Source: Deltaproteobacteria bacterium (GTDB lineage Bacteria > Myxococcota_C > UBA6777). From it: a stretch of DNA of 35,902 nucleotides. This document shows positions 15,081 through 23,721 of the stretch, piece after piece. The notes under the pieces were generated by a model. The model did not search any database, was not told the DNA's origin, and was given only the letters and a program-made list of their open reading frames with translations. Position 1 is the first letter of the stretch. Each line of letters begins with the position of its first letter. The stretch lies in the NCBI GenBank assembly GCA_002731275.1, contig PCBK01000178.1, positions 1 through 35,902 of the forward strand, given 5' to 3'. A program made the translations under genes and the position numbers.

Positions 15081-16793
15081 ATGTCTCTTCAGTTTACTTC
15101 GGCTATGTGGGTGTATGTGTTAGGCGCGACCTTTGGTCTTGTGTTGGCCTATCAGTCCTGGAGATTGCACCCTGCACACGGCGCTCGTTTGTGGAGCGTG
15201 GTGATGCTCTTCGCTGGCACGTGGTGTGTTGGCGAGATGTTCGTCTTGTCTGTGACGACGTTGCCATTAAAGATACTCGCCGCCAAATTTCTTTACATCG
15301 GGATCATCGGGACGCCGTTCTCGTGGTTTCTGTTTGCGGTGTACTACAGCACAAATGGGCGATGGCTCAAAGCCCGAAATATTTTTCTGGTCTCTGTGAT
15401 TCCGCTGCTCACCCTTGTGCTTGTATTCACGTTGGAGCGGCATACGTGGTTTTACAAAGAGATTGTGTTGCATGATGTCGCCGGTTTGATCGTGACCAAG
15501 AAGGTGTACGGGGTGTGGTTTTGGGTGTGGTCAGCTTACGCCTACACGATCATTATCGGAGGGGCATTGGTTCTCGTGCGTTCAGTCATTCGTTTTCCCG
15601 CGTTGTTTCATGGTCAGGTGTTGTGGTTGTTACTCGCTGCGATCTGCCCAATCTTCTCCAATGTTTTGTATTTGACAGGGAACAATCCTTTTGCGCCCTA
15701 CGATCCATCCCCACTGGCGTTTGCGTTGAGTGGTGGGTTTGTGATGCTGAGCTTGCTCCGCTATCGGTTTTTGGATATCACACCGACGGCGCTGGATCTT
15801 GTCTACCAACGTGTCAACAACGGTGTGATGGTCGTCGACTTGCGAAAGCGGGTGAGCAACGTCAACCCAAAAATTGAAGAGATATTTGGGGTGAAGGCTG
15901 ACGAATTAATTGGGGAGATTGTGTGGGAAAAGATTCCTTTTTTGCACGAATTGGAGGAGGATCTCGCGCCTGATGCGTCTCGTATATTTGAGGTCACAAT
16001 CGAAGAGACAATGTGCACCTATGAACTTGAACTGACGACATTGCATAGTCGATTTGGTCGACATATTGGCTGGTTGCTCTTGTTTTACGACATCACCGCG
16101 TTGAAGTTGGTCTCAGAGGAGCTCGATGCGTACGCGCACACAGTAGCACATGACTTGAAAGCACCACTGACTGTCATCCGTGGATATGAACGTTTGCTTG
16201 TGGGGATGTTTGAGAAAGGGGAGTACGAAGGTGCGATACAAAAGCTACATCGTATCGATGAGTACGTCTTGCGGATGAGGAACATCATCGATGAACTCCT
16301 GCTACTCGCGAGCATTCGGCAATCGAAGGAGATCGCCAAGCGTACATTTTCGATGGAGGAGCCCGTACGTTCCGCGCTAGAACGCTACAAGCCGCTGCTT
16401 GAGAGGGTGGGGGCACACGTCGATGTGATCGATGAGTGGCCATCGGTTGTTGGACACGCACCTTGGGTCGAGGAGGTCTGGTGCAATTTCATCAGCAACG
16501 CGATGAAGTACGGTGGCACGCCGCCAAAGATCGAGCTTGGCATACGAGTCGTGAATGGGGTCATACGGTTCTATGTGACGGACAATGGGAAAGGTTTGAC
16601 GCAGGAAGAGAAGGCGGAAGTGTTTTCCAAGTTTTCGCGTCTGGACAATGTGCGCGCAGAGGGACACGGACTGGGGCTCTCTATTGTGAAACGGATCATT
16701 GAGAGGCTCAACGGCACACTTGGTGTGGAGGACGCACCTGGAGGAGGTTGCACGTTTTGGTTTACTCTCCCACCAGATGAGGAAGAGCGTTGA
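15081..16793 (+). CDS. Sensor histidine kinase with 7TM N-terminus and PAS domain
   Basis: A 570-aa inner-membrane kinase. Residues about 8-230 form seven hydrophobic helices like the 7TM sensor module of bacterial histidine kinases. About 235-345 is a PAS domain (NNGVMVVDLRKRVSNVNPKIEEIFG). The dimerisation box has the phosphorylated His in TVAHDLKAPLT (H357), and the ATPase domain has an N box (NFISNAMKYGG), DNGKGL and GHGLGLSIV. All catalytic motifs are intact. The start is the ATG at 15081 with GGGGA 5 nt upstream; an in-frame TTG lies 12 nt earlier. No response regulator is adjacent, so it is an orphan kinase, common in Myxococcota. The signal is unknown. Confidence 0.92.
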   Translation: MSLQFTSAMWVYVLGATFGLVLAYQSWRLHPAHGARLWSVVMLFAGTWCVGEMFVLSVTTLPLKILAAKFLYIGIIGTPFSWFLFAVYYSTNGRWLKARNIFLVSVIPLLTLVLVFTLERHTWFYKEIVLHDVAGLIVTKKVYGVWFWVWSAYAYTIIIGGALVLVRSVIRFPALFHGQVLWLLLAAICPIFSNVLYLTGNNPFAPYDPSPLAFALSGGFVMLSLLRYRFLDITPTALDLVYQRVNNGVMVVDLRKRVSNVNPKIEEIFGVKADELIGEIVWEKIPFLHELEEDLAPDASRIFEVTIEETMCTYELELTTLHSRFGRHIGWLLLFYDITALKLVSEELDAYAHTVAHDLKAPLTVIRGYERLLVGMFEKGEYEGAIQKLHRIDEYVLRMRNIIDELLLLASIRQSKEIAKRTFSMEEPVRSALERYKPLLERVGAHVDVIDEWPSVVGHAPWVEEVWCNFISNAMKYGGTPPKIELGIRVVNGVIRFYVTDNGKGLTQEEKAEVFSKFSRLDNVRAEGHGLGLSIVKRIIERLNGTLGVEDAPGGGCTFWFTLPPDEEER

Positions 16794-16840
16794 CGTTGTA
16801 AGAGAGTGTTGTTTGGGGAGCTTTGTAAGGGATAAGGGGA

Positions 16841-17032
16841 TCAGGTGTCTTGGGAGGTTTTTTCGGGGAGCGCTTTTTTATTTTGTTGGCTTTGGCTGAG
16901 TGCGTTTCGGAATTGGAAGATACCCTCGCCGAGGGCTTTGCCGAGCTGTGGGAGGCGACTCGCGCCGAACAAGACGACGACGATCACTGTGACAAACAAC
17001 AACTCGGAGCCTGATAAGAATGCAAAAAACAT
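16841..17032 (-). CDS. tatA: TatA/E-family twin-arginine translocase subunit (copy 1)
   Basis: 63 aa: one N-terminal membrane helix (ELLFVTVIVVVLFGASRLPQLGK) followed by an amphipathic helix (LGKALGEGIFQFRNAL), the canonical TatA fold that forms the size-adaptable pore for folded Tat substrates. It lies 12 nt downstream of an almost identical tatA; 35 of the first 38 residues match, while the tails differ. The weak ribosome-binding site (AGAGA) suggests lower expression or coupling to the previous gene. No tatB or tatC in the window. Confidence 0.92.
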   Translation of the reverse strand: MFFAFLSGSELLFVTVIVVVLFGASRLPQLGKALGEGIFQFRNALSQSQQNKKALPEKTSQDT

Positions 17033-17044
17033 AGTGTGATTCTC

Positions 17045-17251
17045 TTATGAAGGATCGTTTGTGGGTGTGCTCTCTTCTTTTTTGGGAGCGGGCTTTTTGT
17101 CATCTGTTTTCCCATCAAGCGCGCCTTTGAAGTTTGTGATACCTTCGCCGAGGGCTTTGCCGAGCTGTGGGAGGCGGCTCGCGCCGAACAGTACGACAAC
17201 GATGACCAGGACGAAGAGCATCTCACTGCCTGATAGAAATGCGAACAACAT
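17045..17251 (-). CDS. tatA: TatA/E-family twin-arginine translocase subunit (copy 2)
   Basis: 68 aa with the same membrane helix and FGASRLPQLGKALGEGI hinge/amphipathic helix as its neighbour, then a Lys/Asp/Pro-rich cytoplasmic tail (DGKTDDKKPAPKKEES). AGAGGA 8 nt upstream supports the start. It follows the barrel protein gene by 28 nt, so barrel, tatA and tatA probably form one transcript. The two copies look like a recent tandem duplication with divergent tails. Confidence 0.92.
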   Translation of the reverse strand: MLFAFLSGSEMLFVLVIVVVLFGASRLPQLGKALGEGITNFKGALDGKTDDKKPAPKKEESTPTNDPS

Positions 17252-17279
17252 GGTGTTTATCCTCTTGTATCCGATCTCG

Positions 17280-18203
17280 CTAGAAAGAGAACGAGATCTT
17301 TGCGTTAAATTGAGAGATCATTGTGGGTAATTTGGCTTCATCTGTCTCGTCTGGGAAGTTACCAGCGTCCGAGAAGTTGAACGCACCTTCGAGTGTTCCT
17401 GTGATAAAGAACCAGACGATGCGGAGGCCAAAGAACATTCTGTGCCCGATCAGGTTTTCGGGGATGAAGACGAAGTTACCTGTCTCGGGACTTTCGTTGT
17501 CAGCAAAAGATTTGGGCGTGGGATCGAGAACGCCACTCTGTGCGCGGATGTAGAGGAGACTATAACCTGCGTAGGGAGTGAGTGTGAACATCCCAGCGAT
17601 CGCAAATTGTTTGCTCATCCAAAAATCGACATTGACCGTGAAGATGTCAAGATCGCGTGACGAGAAGGTGCGGCTTACGCCACCGCGGACCGCGAGATCA
17701 GGGAAGTACTTGAACCCTTCGTTGAGGGCCCACTTGAGACCGAGGCCCGCGACCATCGAAGTGCTATCGTAGATAAAGCCGATGTTTCCGTCCAACTCAA
17801 AGCTGAAGGGGAGTCCTTTGCGCAGACGAAGGCGCGTGATAAACAGTTGGTTATCAGGACGTTCATCTTCGATCGCGCGACGCCAGTGCTCTTTCAACTC
17901 TGGAATGTCGGAGAGGGAGAACTCGACACCGATGTCCAACCCTGCCAGACCTGTCGTTTCAGCAGTCGACGTGACGGGGTTGGTGATGGAGAGCCCATAC
18001 TCGACTGCGAGCAGACGAAAGTTCTTTTGTTGAAGGGCCACACGATCCGATGATTTTCCTTCGTAAAGAAAGTGCAGGTGGATGTCGTTATTGGCAGCCG
18101 ATGCTGGCGCAGCCCATAGCAACAACAGGGTGAGAATCGACCACGCAAGGCAACGCATACGGGATGACTCGCTTGCTCGCTTTTGAAGTGCAACATTTGT
18201 CAT
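17280..18203 (-). CDS. Predicted outer-membrane beta-barrel protein
   Basis: A 307-aa protein with a signal peptide (CLAWSILTLLLLWAAPASA, cleaved near residue 37), then alternating beta strands of 8-12 residues and a C-terminal Phe (AKISFSF), the classic barrel-assembly end. Aromatic girdle residues and glycine turns recur. No family name is recognised. The ATG at 18203 is chosen because GAGG lies 6 nt upstream; an in-frame ATG seven codons earlier is possible. First gene of the probable barrel-tatA-tatA transcript. Function could be a porin or structural barrel. Confidence 0.75.
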   Translation of the reverse strand: MTNVALQKRASESSRMRCLAWSILTLLLLWAAPASAANNDIHLHFLYEGKSSDRVALQQKNFRLLAVEYGLSITNPVTSTAETTGLAGLDIGVEFSLSDIPELKEHWRRAIEDERPDNQLFITRLRLRKGLPFSFELDGNIGFIYDSTSMVAGLGLKWALNEGFKYFPDLAVRGGVSRTFSSRDLDIFTVNVDFWMSKQFAIAGMFTLTPYAGYSLLYIRAQSGVLDPTPKSFADNESPETGNFVFIPENLIGHRMFFGLRIVWFFITGTLEGAFNFSDAGNFPDETDEAKLPTMISQFNAKISFSF

Positions 18204-18328
18204 GGAAAACCTCGAAAAACACATGCTTTCGACCTTCAGTTTTGAACTCGTCGACCATTAGGGCGTTTGAGAATACATCACGATGTGATTCGTGTGCTTC
18301 TGGGAGCACAACGCAATACCACTCATCC

Positions 18329-18357
18329 AAGCTAACGGAAACCCAAAACAGTGTCAA
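18329..18357 (-). promoter_or_regulatory. Sigma-70-like promoter for the barrel-tatA transcript
   Basis: On the minus strand a perfect -35 TTGACA (18357-18352) is followed after 17 nt by TAGCTT (18334-18329), a modest -10. The predicted start near 18322 leaves a leader of roughly 120 nt before the barrel gene. The rest of the 199-nt gap after moeA holds no convincing gene. Confidence 0.4.
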
Positions 18358-18402
18358 GAATCAGCATGTCCTTGATGTGCGCATTCATCTCGATCATGGT
18401 GG

Positions 18403-19620
18403 TCAAGAGTAAAAGGGACGAAAGGGCAAGACCTTTACGAACTCTCCGGCAGGCACATCGTCTTTTTGTGGGGGGAGGATGGCCACCGCGTTGACGCGCC
18501 TCATCGTCAGTAAATTTCCAGAGGATTGTGACGCGAGTGGGGTAAATTGCAATCCCTCCGTTGTTTGTTCGAGTCGTCCACGTACGAGATGGGTGCGGGT
18601 TTGGGTTGTTGGACCCTTTTGTGCCAACTGTGCGTCGAGTGTCGCCGGAAAAAGTTGGGTGTGGCCGAGGAATTGGCGAATCGCAGGTTTTACAAAGAAG
18701 TCAAAGGTCATCATGGACGAGATCGGGTTGCCAGGCAGACCAAAGATCAGTGTGTCTCCTCTGCTACCAAACACAAGTGGTTTCCCTGGTTTGATCGCGA
18801 CTTTCCAAAAATGCATTGTCACACCTAACTCTTCGAGCATCGGACGGACCAGATCGTAGTCGCCCGCAGAGACACCCCCTGAAGACAACAAGATATCTGC
18901 GTCCAGACCCTGTTCGAGCGCTTGCTGTAACTGTTTTGGATCGTCTTTGACGAGCGGTAGCAGAAAAGGATCGCCGCCAGCTTCTTTGACTTGGACGTGA
19001 AGCGCGAAGCGGTTGGATTCGAGGATCTTTCCAGGCAGTGGGTGTTGGTATAGCTCCATCAGCTCATCACCACAGGAGAGGATGGCGACGCGAGGACGAC
19101 GTGAGACCTGGACAACACTACGCCCCACCGAAGCGAGAAGACCGATCTCGCCAGCTTGCAATGTGTCGCCACGCTTGAGAAGAAGCTCGTCTTTTTGAAG
19201 ATCGCGGCCTTGTTTGCGCACATTGTTGGTTGTCGGGACAGCACGCTCAAACGTCACTGTGTCATCTGTGCGTTGTGTATTCTCCTGCATCACGACGGCG
19301 TCGGCGCCTGGAGGGAGGGCGGCACCTGTAAAGATGCGCACGCATTCACCTGGCTGGACGATCTGCCCGGACCACTCGGAGGCGCGAATTTCACGGACAC
19401 ATTGGAGTTGCACAGGGGTGGTCGACGAGGCCTGTTGGAGGTCTTCTGCTCGCAGCGCGTAGCCATCCATTGCGGAGTAGTCAAAGCGAGGAAAGTCCCA
19501 GGGAGCCGATATATCCTCCATGAGGATGCGCCCTGATGCGTGGAGGATGTCGACAGTCTCGGGACGAGGAGATTTTATTTGTAATTGGATCTTGCTTCGT
19601 GCTTCTTCTATCGATAGCAT
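18403..19620 (-). CDS. moeA: Molybdopterin molybdotransferase MoeA
   Basis: Inserts molybdate into adenylylated molybdopterin to finish molybdenum cofactor, in the cytoplasm. The 405-aa length is typical. Motifs: the N-terminal FDYSAMDGYALRAED, the TGAALPPGADAVVMQE block, the MoCF-domain SSGGVSAGDYD and FGLPGNPISSMMTF, and a C-terminal beta domain with VRGRLE and NLLTM. The start ATG at 19620 has only a weak AAGG 9 nt upstream but aligns with the family N-terminus (MLSIEEARSKI). It is isolated from other mo-genes. Molybdoenzymes are typical Tat cargo, so proximity to tatA is suggestive, though the barrel gene has its own promoter. Confidence 0.95.
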   Translation of the reverse strand: MLSIEEARSKIQLQIKSPRPETVDILHASGRILMEDISAPWDFPRFDYSAMDGYALRAEDLQQASSTTPVQLQCVREIRASEWSGQIVQPGECVRIFTGAALPPGADAVVMQENTQRTDDTVTFERAVPTTNNVRKQGRDLQKDELLLKRGDTLQAGEIGLLASVGRSVVQVSRRPRVAILSCGDELMELYQHPLPGKILESNRFALHVQVKEAGGDPFLLPLVKDDPKQLQQALEQGLDADILLSSGGVSAGDYDLVRPMLEELGVTMHFWKVAIKPGKPLVFGSRGDTLIFGLPGNPISSMMTFDFFVKPAIRQFLGHTQLFPATLDAQLAQKGPTTQTRTHLVRGRLEQTTEGLQFTPLASQSSGNLLTMRRVNAVAILPPQKDDVPAGEFVKVLPFRPFYS

Positions 19621-19713
19621 TTAGCCACACCTTTCACCACCGCAAAGGTGGAGTCAAAAAACGAAAACCAATGAAGTCGTGTTGTCGCGACGTCCCCAGA
19701 CGAGAGGAAGTCT

Positions 19714-21258
19714 ATGTTACAAAAAGCCTTGGAAAACGCTCGCGAAGTCATGCTCTTAAACCTTGGGCTTTTCCTCCTTGTGTCGTCGGGATTTGTCATC
19801 AAGTGGTCCTTTACGGATGATCCCGTGCGCCACCTCACAAGGCAGCTCCTGCAAAAAGATGGTGAACAACTCGTCGCGCTGATCTCTCATCCCAAGGTCA
19901 TCAAAGCCGTTCGCGACATGACCGCGCCTGATCCCAAGCAGCCTCGCTTCGATCTCGGTCGTTATATCGCAGATCGTCTGCTAGAGAAAGATGGAAAGCT
20001 GCTCTCTGGAGTCTCTAATAAGCTCCTACAGCAACCCTCCATCCAAAAGGCGATACAAACACTGACACAACCTCAAACTCCTCCTGCGAGGAGCACAAAG
20101 CCTGCGTGGGTACCTCTCGCCAAATACGCGACAGACCAACTCCTTGGCAACGAAGCCGAGCTGCTCTCCAAGATCACAGCTCGCGTCATCACACAGCTGC
20201 AAAAACTACAGGCAAATGCTCCCAAACAAGTTGCCCCCAACCCATTCGTCAAGCTCTCCGAAAAGCTCGCGACACAAACGCTCAAGCGTCTACTCGAACA
20301 TGACGGGAGATTGCTCAAGAGTGTCAGCACACAGCTCATCACGACCTTACAAAAATCATCACAGAGCGCGCCCACCAAAGCATCAAAAGGTCCAGCGCCT
20401 ATCGTCGAGATCTCCGAAAAGTTAGGTAAAGTGCTCTTCTCGAATTTGTTCGCCAACGATGCGAAATTGCTCAGAGTGGTGATTCGAGATGTCCTGCCCA
20501 AACCCAAAAAGGGCAAGCAAGCCAAGGGAAAAAACAACCGCGGCCCCATCACACCTGAAGTCATCGAGAAGATCGGAAAGTACATCGTCGATCGAACGCT
20601 CCATGCGCGGGCCAAACCTCTTCGCGCGATCCTCCAGGAGCTCGTCGGTGCTGAGGCGATGAGGCTCGTGCGCGAAGTTCGTCAGACTGTCCAACAGGTC
20701 AATCGTCAGGTGCAAAGTATGCGGATCGATCGACTTCTTCGTGAGGTCGCATATGAGACAGGGAAGGGCGCGCTCGAAGGCTTCATCCAAAAACAGAGCA
20801 CGAGAGAGCGCAAGTTTGCACGGACTCGTCGGCTTGTAGAACGAAAGTTACCGGCTCTTCGTGGTGAGATGAAGGCCCACATGAAGTGTATCGCACCTGC
20901 GCGCAAAAAGTGGGCGACTGTCGAGAAGGGCGCACTCAATGTCTTTGTCCGCTATCAAAAATCCAAACCCAAACAGTGTCCACTTGTCCGCTGTGAGCAA
21001 GCAAAAGGTGCCTTGTGGACATTTTTGACCTCCAACAAGCGTCTGTCTCTTCATCCTAATGATGTGCAGGTGACATTTGAACCTTCTTGTCAATCACTGC
21101 GAGAGGCCAAAGAAGCGCCGACACAAACCAGTCCAGCTCCTCGCAAGGTGAAGACAAAAGCCAAGGGGAAAGTGCCCCCAAAGAGTCGCGTCACGTTGGA
21201 CGTGAGTAAGAGCAAAAAGACACCTGCTGTTCGTCGCCCTGCCCCTCGCAAGAAGTGA
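19714..21258 (+). CDS. Unrecognised membrane-anchored helical repeat protein with basic tail
   Basis: 514 aa, no family recognised. One membrane segment at about 14-32 (LLNLGLFLLVSSGFVIKWSF), so the bulk is probably outside the inner membrane. The body contains about six degenerate repeats of 30-38 residues (about 38-67, 79-110, 133-165, 178-215, 230-263, 281-315), each of the form LxKYxxDxLLxxDxxLLxxVxxxLIxxLQK, separated by Pro/Gln linkers. Residues about 320-460 are charged helix with four cysteines. The tail (about 464-514) is Lys/Pro/Ala-rich, histone-H1-like. GAGGA precedes the ATG by 5 nt. It is followed 30 nt later by the CcmC-like gene. The repeats suggest a self-associating or scaffold protein; the basic tail could bind polyanions. 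Confidence 0.8.
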   Translation: MLQKALENAREVMLLNLGLFLLVSSGFVIKWSFTDDPVRHLTRQLLQKDGEQLVALISHPKVIKAVRDMTAPDPKQPRFDLGRYIADRLLEKDGKLLSGVSNKLLQQPSIQKAIQTLTQPQTPPARSTKPAWVPLAKYATDQLLGNEAELLSKITARVITQLQKLQANAPKQVAPNPFVKLSEKLATQTLKRLLEHDGRLLKSVSTQLITTLQKSSQSAPTKASKGPAPIVEISEKLGKVLFSNLFANDAKLLRVVIRDVLPKPKKGKQAKGKNNRGPITPEVIEKIGKYIVDRTLHARAKPLRAILQELVGAEAMRLVREVRQTVQQVNRQVQSMRIDRLLREVAYETGKGALEGFIQKQSTRERKFARTRRLVERKLPALRGEMKAHMKCIAPARKKWATVEKGALNVFVRYQKSKPKQCPLVRCEQAKGALWTFLTSNKRLSLHPNDVQVTFEPSCQSLREAKEAPTQTSPAPRKVKTKAKGKVPPKSRVTLDVSKSKKTPAVRRPAPRKK

Positions 21259-21288
21259 TTGTTTTTCTCAAAAAAAGGAGTGTTTTGG

Positions 21289-21915
21289 ATGCGATTGATA
21301 TGGAGGAGTGTGGGGGGGCTTGTCGTGGTCTTGCTGATCGCCTGGGTTGCAGCGCTGAATGCCCCTTCTGAGCAGTCTTTGGGCACAGGCATCAGGTTGG
21401 TTTACATCCACGTGGGGTTGATTTGGGTGGGGCTGCTTGGAATCACCGTGGCCGGGCTGTGTGGTCTTGTTGCGCTAGCCTTTGCGTCGCCGTGGTCTGA
21501 GCGTTGGTTGGGACCGCTTGCGTGGGTGGGGTTGGGGATGTTCATTGCGGGGTTTCTCTTCAGTATGCCCGCAGCGAGTGTCAATTGGGGGGCGATTTTT
21601 TGGGCTGAACCGCGGTATTTTGCGATCTCACTGGCGATCTGTGTGGGACTGCTCACACAGGCTGCTTACGGATGGCTCCCGTGGTTGCGTGCGAAGGGAG
21701 CGATACAAGCGGGATATGCGTTGTACGTGACCTTCTCGATCCTCCTCACGCCGTTGGTCTTGCACCCAAGGAATCCCGCATTTCAGGATGGTTCGGGGCT
21801 GATCCCTTACTTCTTTGTGGGGTTCTTTTTGTTGTTTTTGTCCTACGCGGTGTGGTTGGTGTGGTCGATTTCACAGTGGCTTCAAGAGGATATGGGAGGT
21901 GTCGAGAATGGATAA
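21289..21915 (+). CDS. Divergent CcmC/CcsA-like heme-handling membrane protein
   Basis: 208 aa with about six hydrophobic helices. GIRLVYIHVGLIWVGLLG resembles the first His-containing helix of CcmC (RxxYxHVPxAW). The central NWGAIFWAEPRYFAISL sits where cytochrome-c assembly proteins have the Trp-rich WWxWDxRLTS heme-binding loop, and LTPLVLHPRNP could supply the second His. The Trp motif is clearly altered, so it is not a standard CcmC. No other ccm genes are present; instead its stop overlaps the start of a sirohydrochlorin chelatase gene by 8 bp, hinting at tetrapyrrole handling. The start at 21289 has AAGGAG 8 nt upstream. Alternatives: an unrelated polytopic protein with chance similarity. 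Confidence 0.6.
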   Translation: MRLIWRSVGGLVVVLLIAWVAALNAPSEQSLGTGIRLVYIHVGLIWVGLLGITVAGLCGLVALAFASPWSERWLGPLAWVGLGMFIAGFLFSMPAASVNWGAIFWAEPRYFAISLAICVGLLTQAAYGWLPWLRAKGAIQAGYALYVTFSILLTPLVLHPRNPAFQDGSGLIPYFFVGFFLLFLSYAVWLVWSISQWLQEDMGGVENG

Positions 21916-22309
21916 CACAGCGCTAATTGTGGTCGATCATGGTAGTCGACGAGAAGCCTCCAATGCGATGCTCGAATGTCTTACAGGACTCGTCGCGAAG
22001 CTCTCTGAGACGCGATATCACTATGTGACCTATGCACATATGGAGTTGGCACCTCCGACGATCGACGAAGCCGTTCAATTATGTGTGGAGCAGGGGGCGA
22101 CGAAGATCGTGTTGGCGTTGTTTTTCCTGGGACCTGGGAGGCACGCACGTGAGGACATCCCACGGATGGCCAAAGAAGCCTCTGAAAAGTACGGCGTTGA
22201 GGTCCTGGTGACAGCACCTTTGGGCACGGATGAACGCATCGCACGTTTGCTTTTGCAGCGCGCTGAAGAGGTGCTTGGTGGGGATGGAGGGGACTTTATT
22301 GTTTGTTGA
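21908..22309 (+). CDS. Short sirohydrochlorin chelatase (SirB/CbiX type)
   Basis: 133-aa single-domain class II chelatase that inserts Fe or Co into sirohydrochlorin, for siroheme or early cobalamin. Metal-binding motifs VVDHGSRR (H11) and FFLGPGRHAREDIP (H79) are intact, and AHMELAPPTIDEAV plus VTAPLGTDERI match the short SirB-like group. GGAGG precedes the start by 8 nt, and the gene overlaps the CcmC-like stop by 8 bp. At its 3' end it overlaps the convergent radical SAM gene by 14 bp. Fe versus Co cannot be decided. Confidence 0.85.
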   Translation: MDNTALIVVDHGSRREASNAMLECLTGLVAKLSETRYHYVTYAHMELAPPTIDEAVQLCVEQGATKIVLALFFLGPGRHAREDIPRMAKEASEKYGVEVLVTAPLGTDERIARLLLQRAEEVLGGDGGDFIVC

Positions 22310-23678
22310 GGCGTTCTTTGATGGTGTCTTGATCAAAAGCCGCCTTCACCTTTGTGTCGAGTGAGAGGACGTCTTGGATGGGGATTCCAAGGATCGTTGG
22401 GGTGTCTGCTTCACCTTCTGGGATATCTTCGACGATCACTTCGAAGCGTCCGTTGTCGAAGGGGATGCCTGGGGCTTGCTCGACCTTCTCGATGCGTTCG
22501 CGTTTACCTTGCTCCTCAAACTGAAGCGCTCTGTGAATACAGTAAGGGTTGTTGCCTGGTTTGGCGAACAGGGAGTGGGAGGTCCAGCTACAACCGGCCT
22601 TACAGATGTCGCCGTAGTAACAAGTTTTACAGTAGCCCCAAAGATCATCACGTGTGCGTTCGCGGAACATCTTCAGTTGTGGGCTGTTGGCGACGACATC
22701 TTTCAGTTTGTCAGTGCGGAAGTTCCCACCTGTGTAAGGGACAGATTGCAAGGACGGGCAGCCTTTGATCTTGCCATCAGCTTCCAGACCAAGGGTCCAT
22801 TTTCCTGCTGAGCATCCAGCCCAGTGTGCGCCGAGATCTCCACCGTATCGCAGAAGGTGCTCATAGGGACCGAAGTAACCGATATTGTTACCGGGGAAGA
22901 TCTGGATGCCGTTGGGATCGAGCTTGTTTTGTTTGATCCACACGAGCAGTGGAAAGAGTTCGAGGAGGTCGTAAGGTTGGGGGAGTAAGTCTGGGCGATC
23001 TGCGGCGCGTCCCATCGCGACAGTGAGTTGGAGCTGCCATGCACGTGAGTTCAACTCTATCAAGAGGTCAGCGAGAGCGGGCAGCTCAGGCATGGAGAGG
23101 CGATTGATCTGTGTGTTGGTCGCGAGGCGGATGTCGGTCTCGGAGACGCGCTTTGCGGCGTCGATGGCGGCACGCCATGAACCCTTTGCGCCACGGATGG
23201 AGTCATGTGTTTGTTCGAGTCCATCGATGGAGATGGAGATCGTCTTGAGGCCAGCTTCGACGGCCTGGTCGACGCGTCTTTGATCGAGGTTACGCGCACC
23301 TGTTGTCATCCCACAGGACATGCCCATACGAGTGACCTCTTTGGCGATGATCGGCCAGTCTTCACGTAGGTAGGCTTCGCCGCCGATCAGGGTGACTTCT
23401 CGTACACCAATATCGGCGAGCTGATGGACGACATCGAGACACTCCTCTGTGCTCAGCTCTTGGCTGCGGATTTTGCCGGCGCGTGAGCCACAGTGACGAC
23501 ATCCAAGGTCACAGCGAAGGGTGATCTCCCATACTGCATAGAGCGGGTGGGGATTGTCCCAGTCGATATCTTGTGGGGTTCTGTAGAGATGCTTTGGGTT
23601 ACCGTCGTAGTCCTTTTCTTTTTGTTCTTTTTTGTCTGGTACGGCACCAATCGGGGGGGCTGTATGTTGCTTCTCCAT
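22296..23678 (-). CDS. Radical SAM/SPASM enzyme, candidate peptide maturase
   Basis: 460 aa. Residues about 46-260 form a radical SAM domain with the cluster motif CDLGCRHC (C56, C60, C63) and TLIGGEAYL, the SAM-binding GGE. Residues 289-380 form a SPASM domain with seven cysteines (C289, C307, C350, C353, C359, C363, C380) for auxiliary Fe-S clusters. SPASM enzymes typically modify ribosomally made peptides or proteins (thioethers, C-C or C-O crosslinks) in the cytoplasm. The start at 23678 is set by GGAG 5 nt upstream; the open frame extends 333 nt further but there it runs antisense-like through the neighbour. It lies 43 nt after the gene for a protein with two YGIP repeats, the natural candidate substrate. 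Its N-terminus (APPIGAVPDKK) faintly echoes the end of that protein (PPYGIPPDK). Probably expressed from the FNR-box promoter at 24842. Confidence 0.9.
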   Translation of the reverse strand: MEKQHTAPPIGAVPDKKEQKEKDYDGNPKHLYRTPQDIDWDNPHPLYAVWEITLRCDLGCRHCGSRAGKIRSQELSTEECLDVVHQLADIGVREVTLIGGEAYLREDWPIIAKEVTRMGMSCGMTTGARNLDQRRVDQAVEAGLKTISISIDGLEQTHDSIRGAKGSWRAAIDAAKRVSETDIRLATNTQINRLSMPELPALADLLIELNSRAWQLQLTVAMGRAADRPDLLPQPYDLLELFPLLVWIKQNKLDPNGIQIFPGNNIGYFGPYEHLLRYGGDLGAHWAGCSAGKWTLGLEADGKIKGCPSLQSVPYTGGNFRTDKLKDVVANSPQLKMFRERTRDDLWGYCKTCYYGDICKAGCSWTSHSLFAKPGNNPYCIHRALQFEEQGKRERIEKVEQAPGIPFDNGRFEVIVEDIPEGEADTPTILGIPIQDVLSLDTKVKAAFDQDTIKERLNKQ

Positions 23679-23721
23679 AAGGGCTCCATAACGAAGTGTA
23701 TAGGATGTTTGTGGGGAGGAC

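Noticed and set aside
18088-18357. 89-codon minus-strand frame upstream of the barrel protein
   Set aside because: It overlaps the signal-peptide end of the barrel gene in another frame and contains the predicted promoter.
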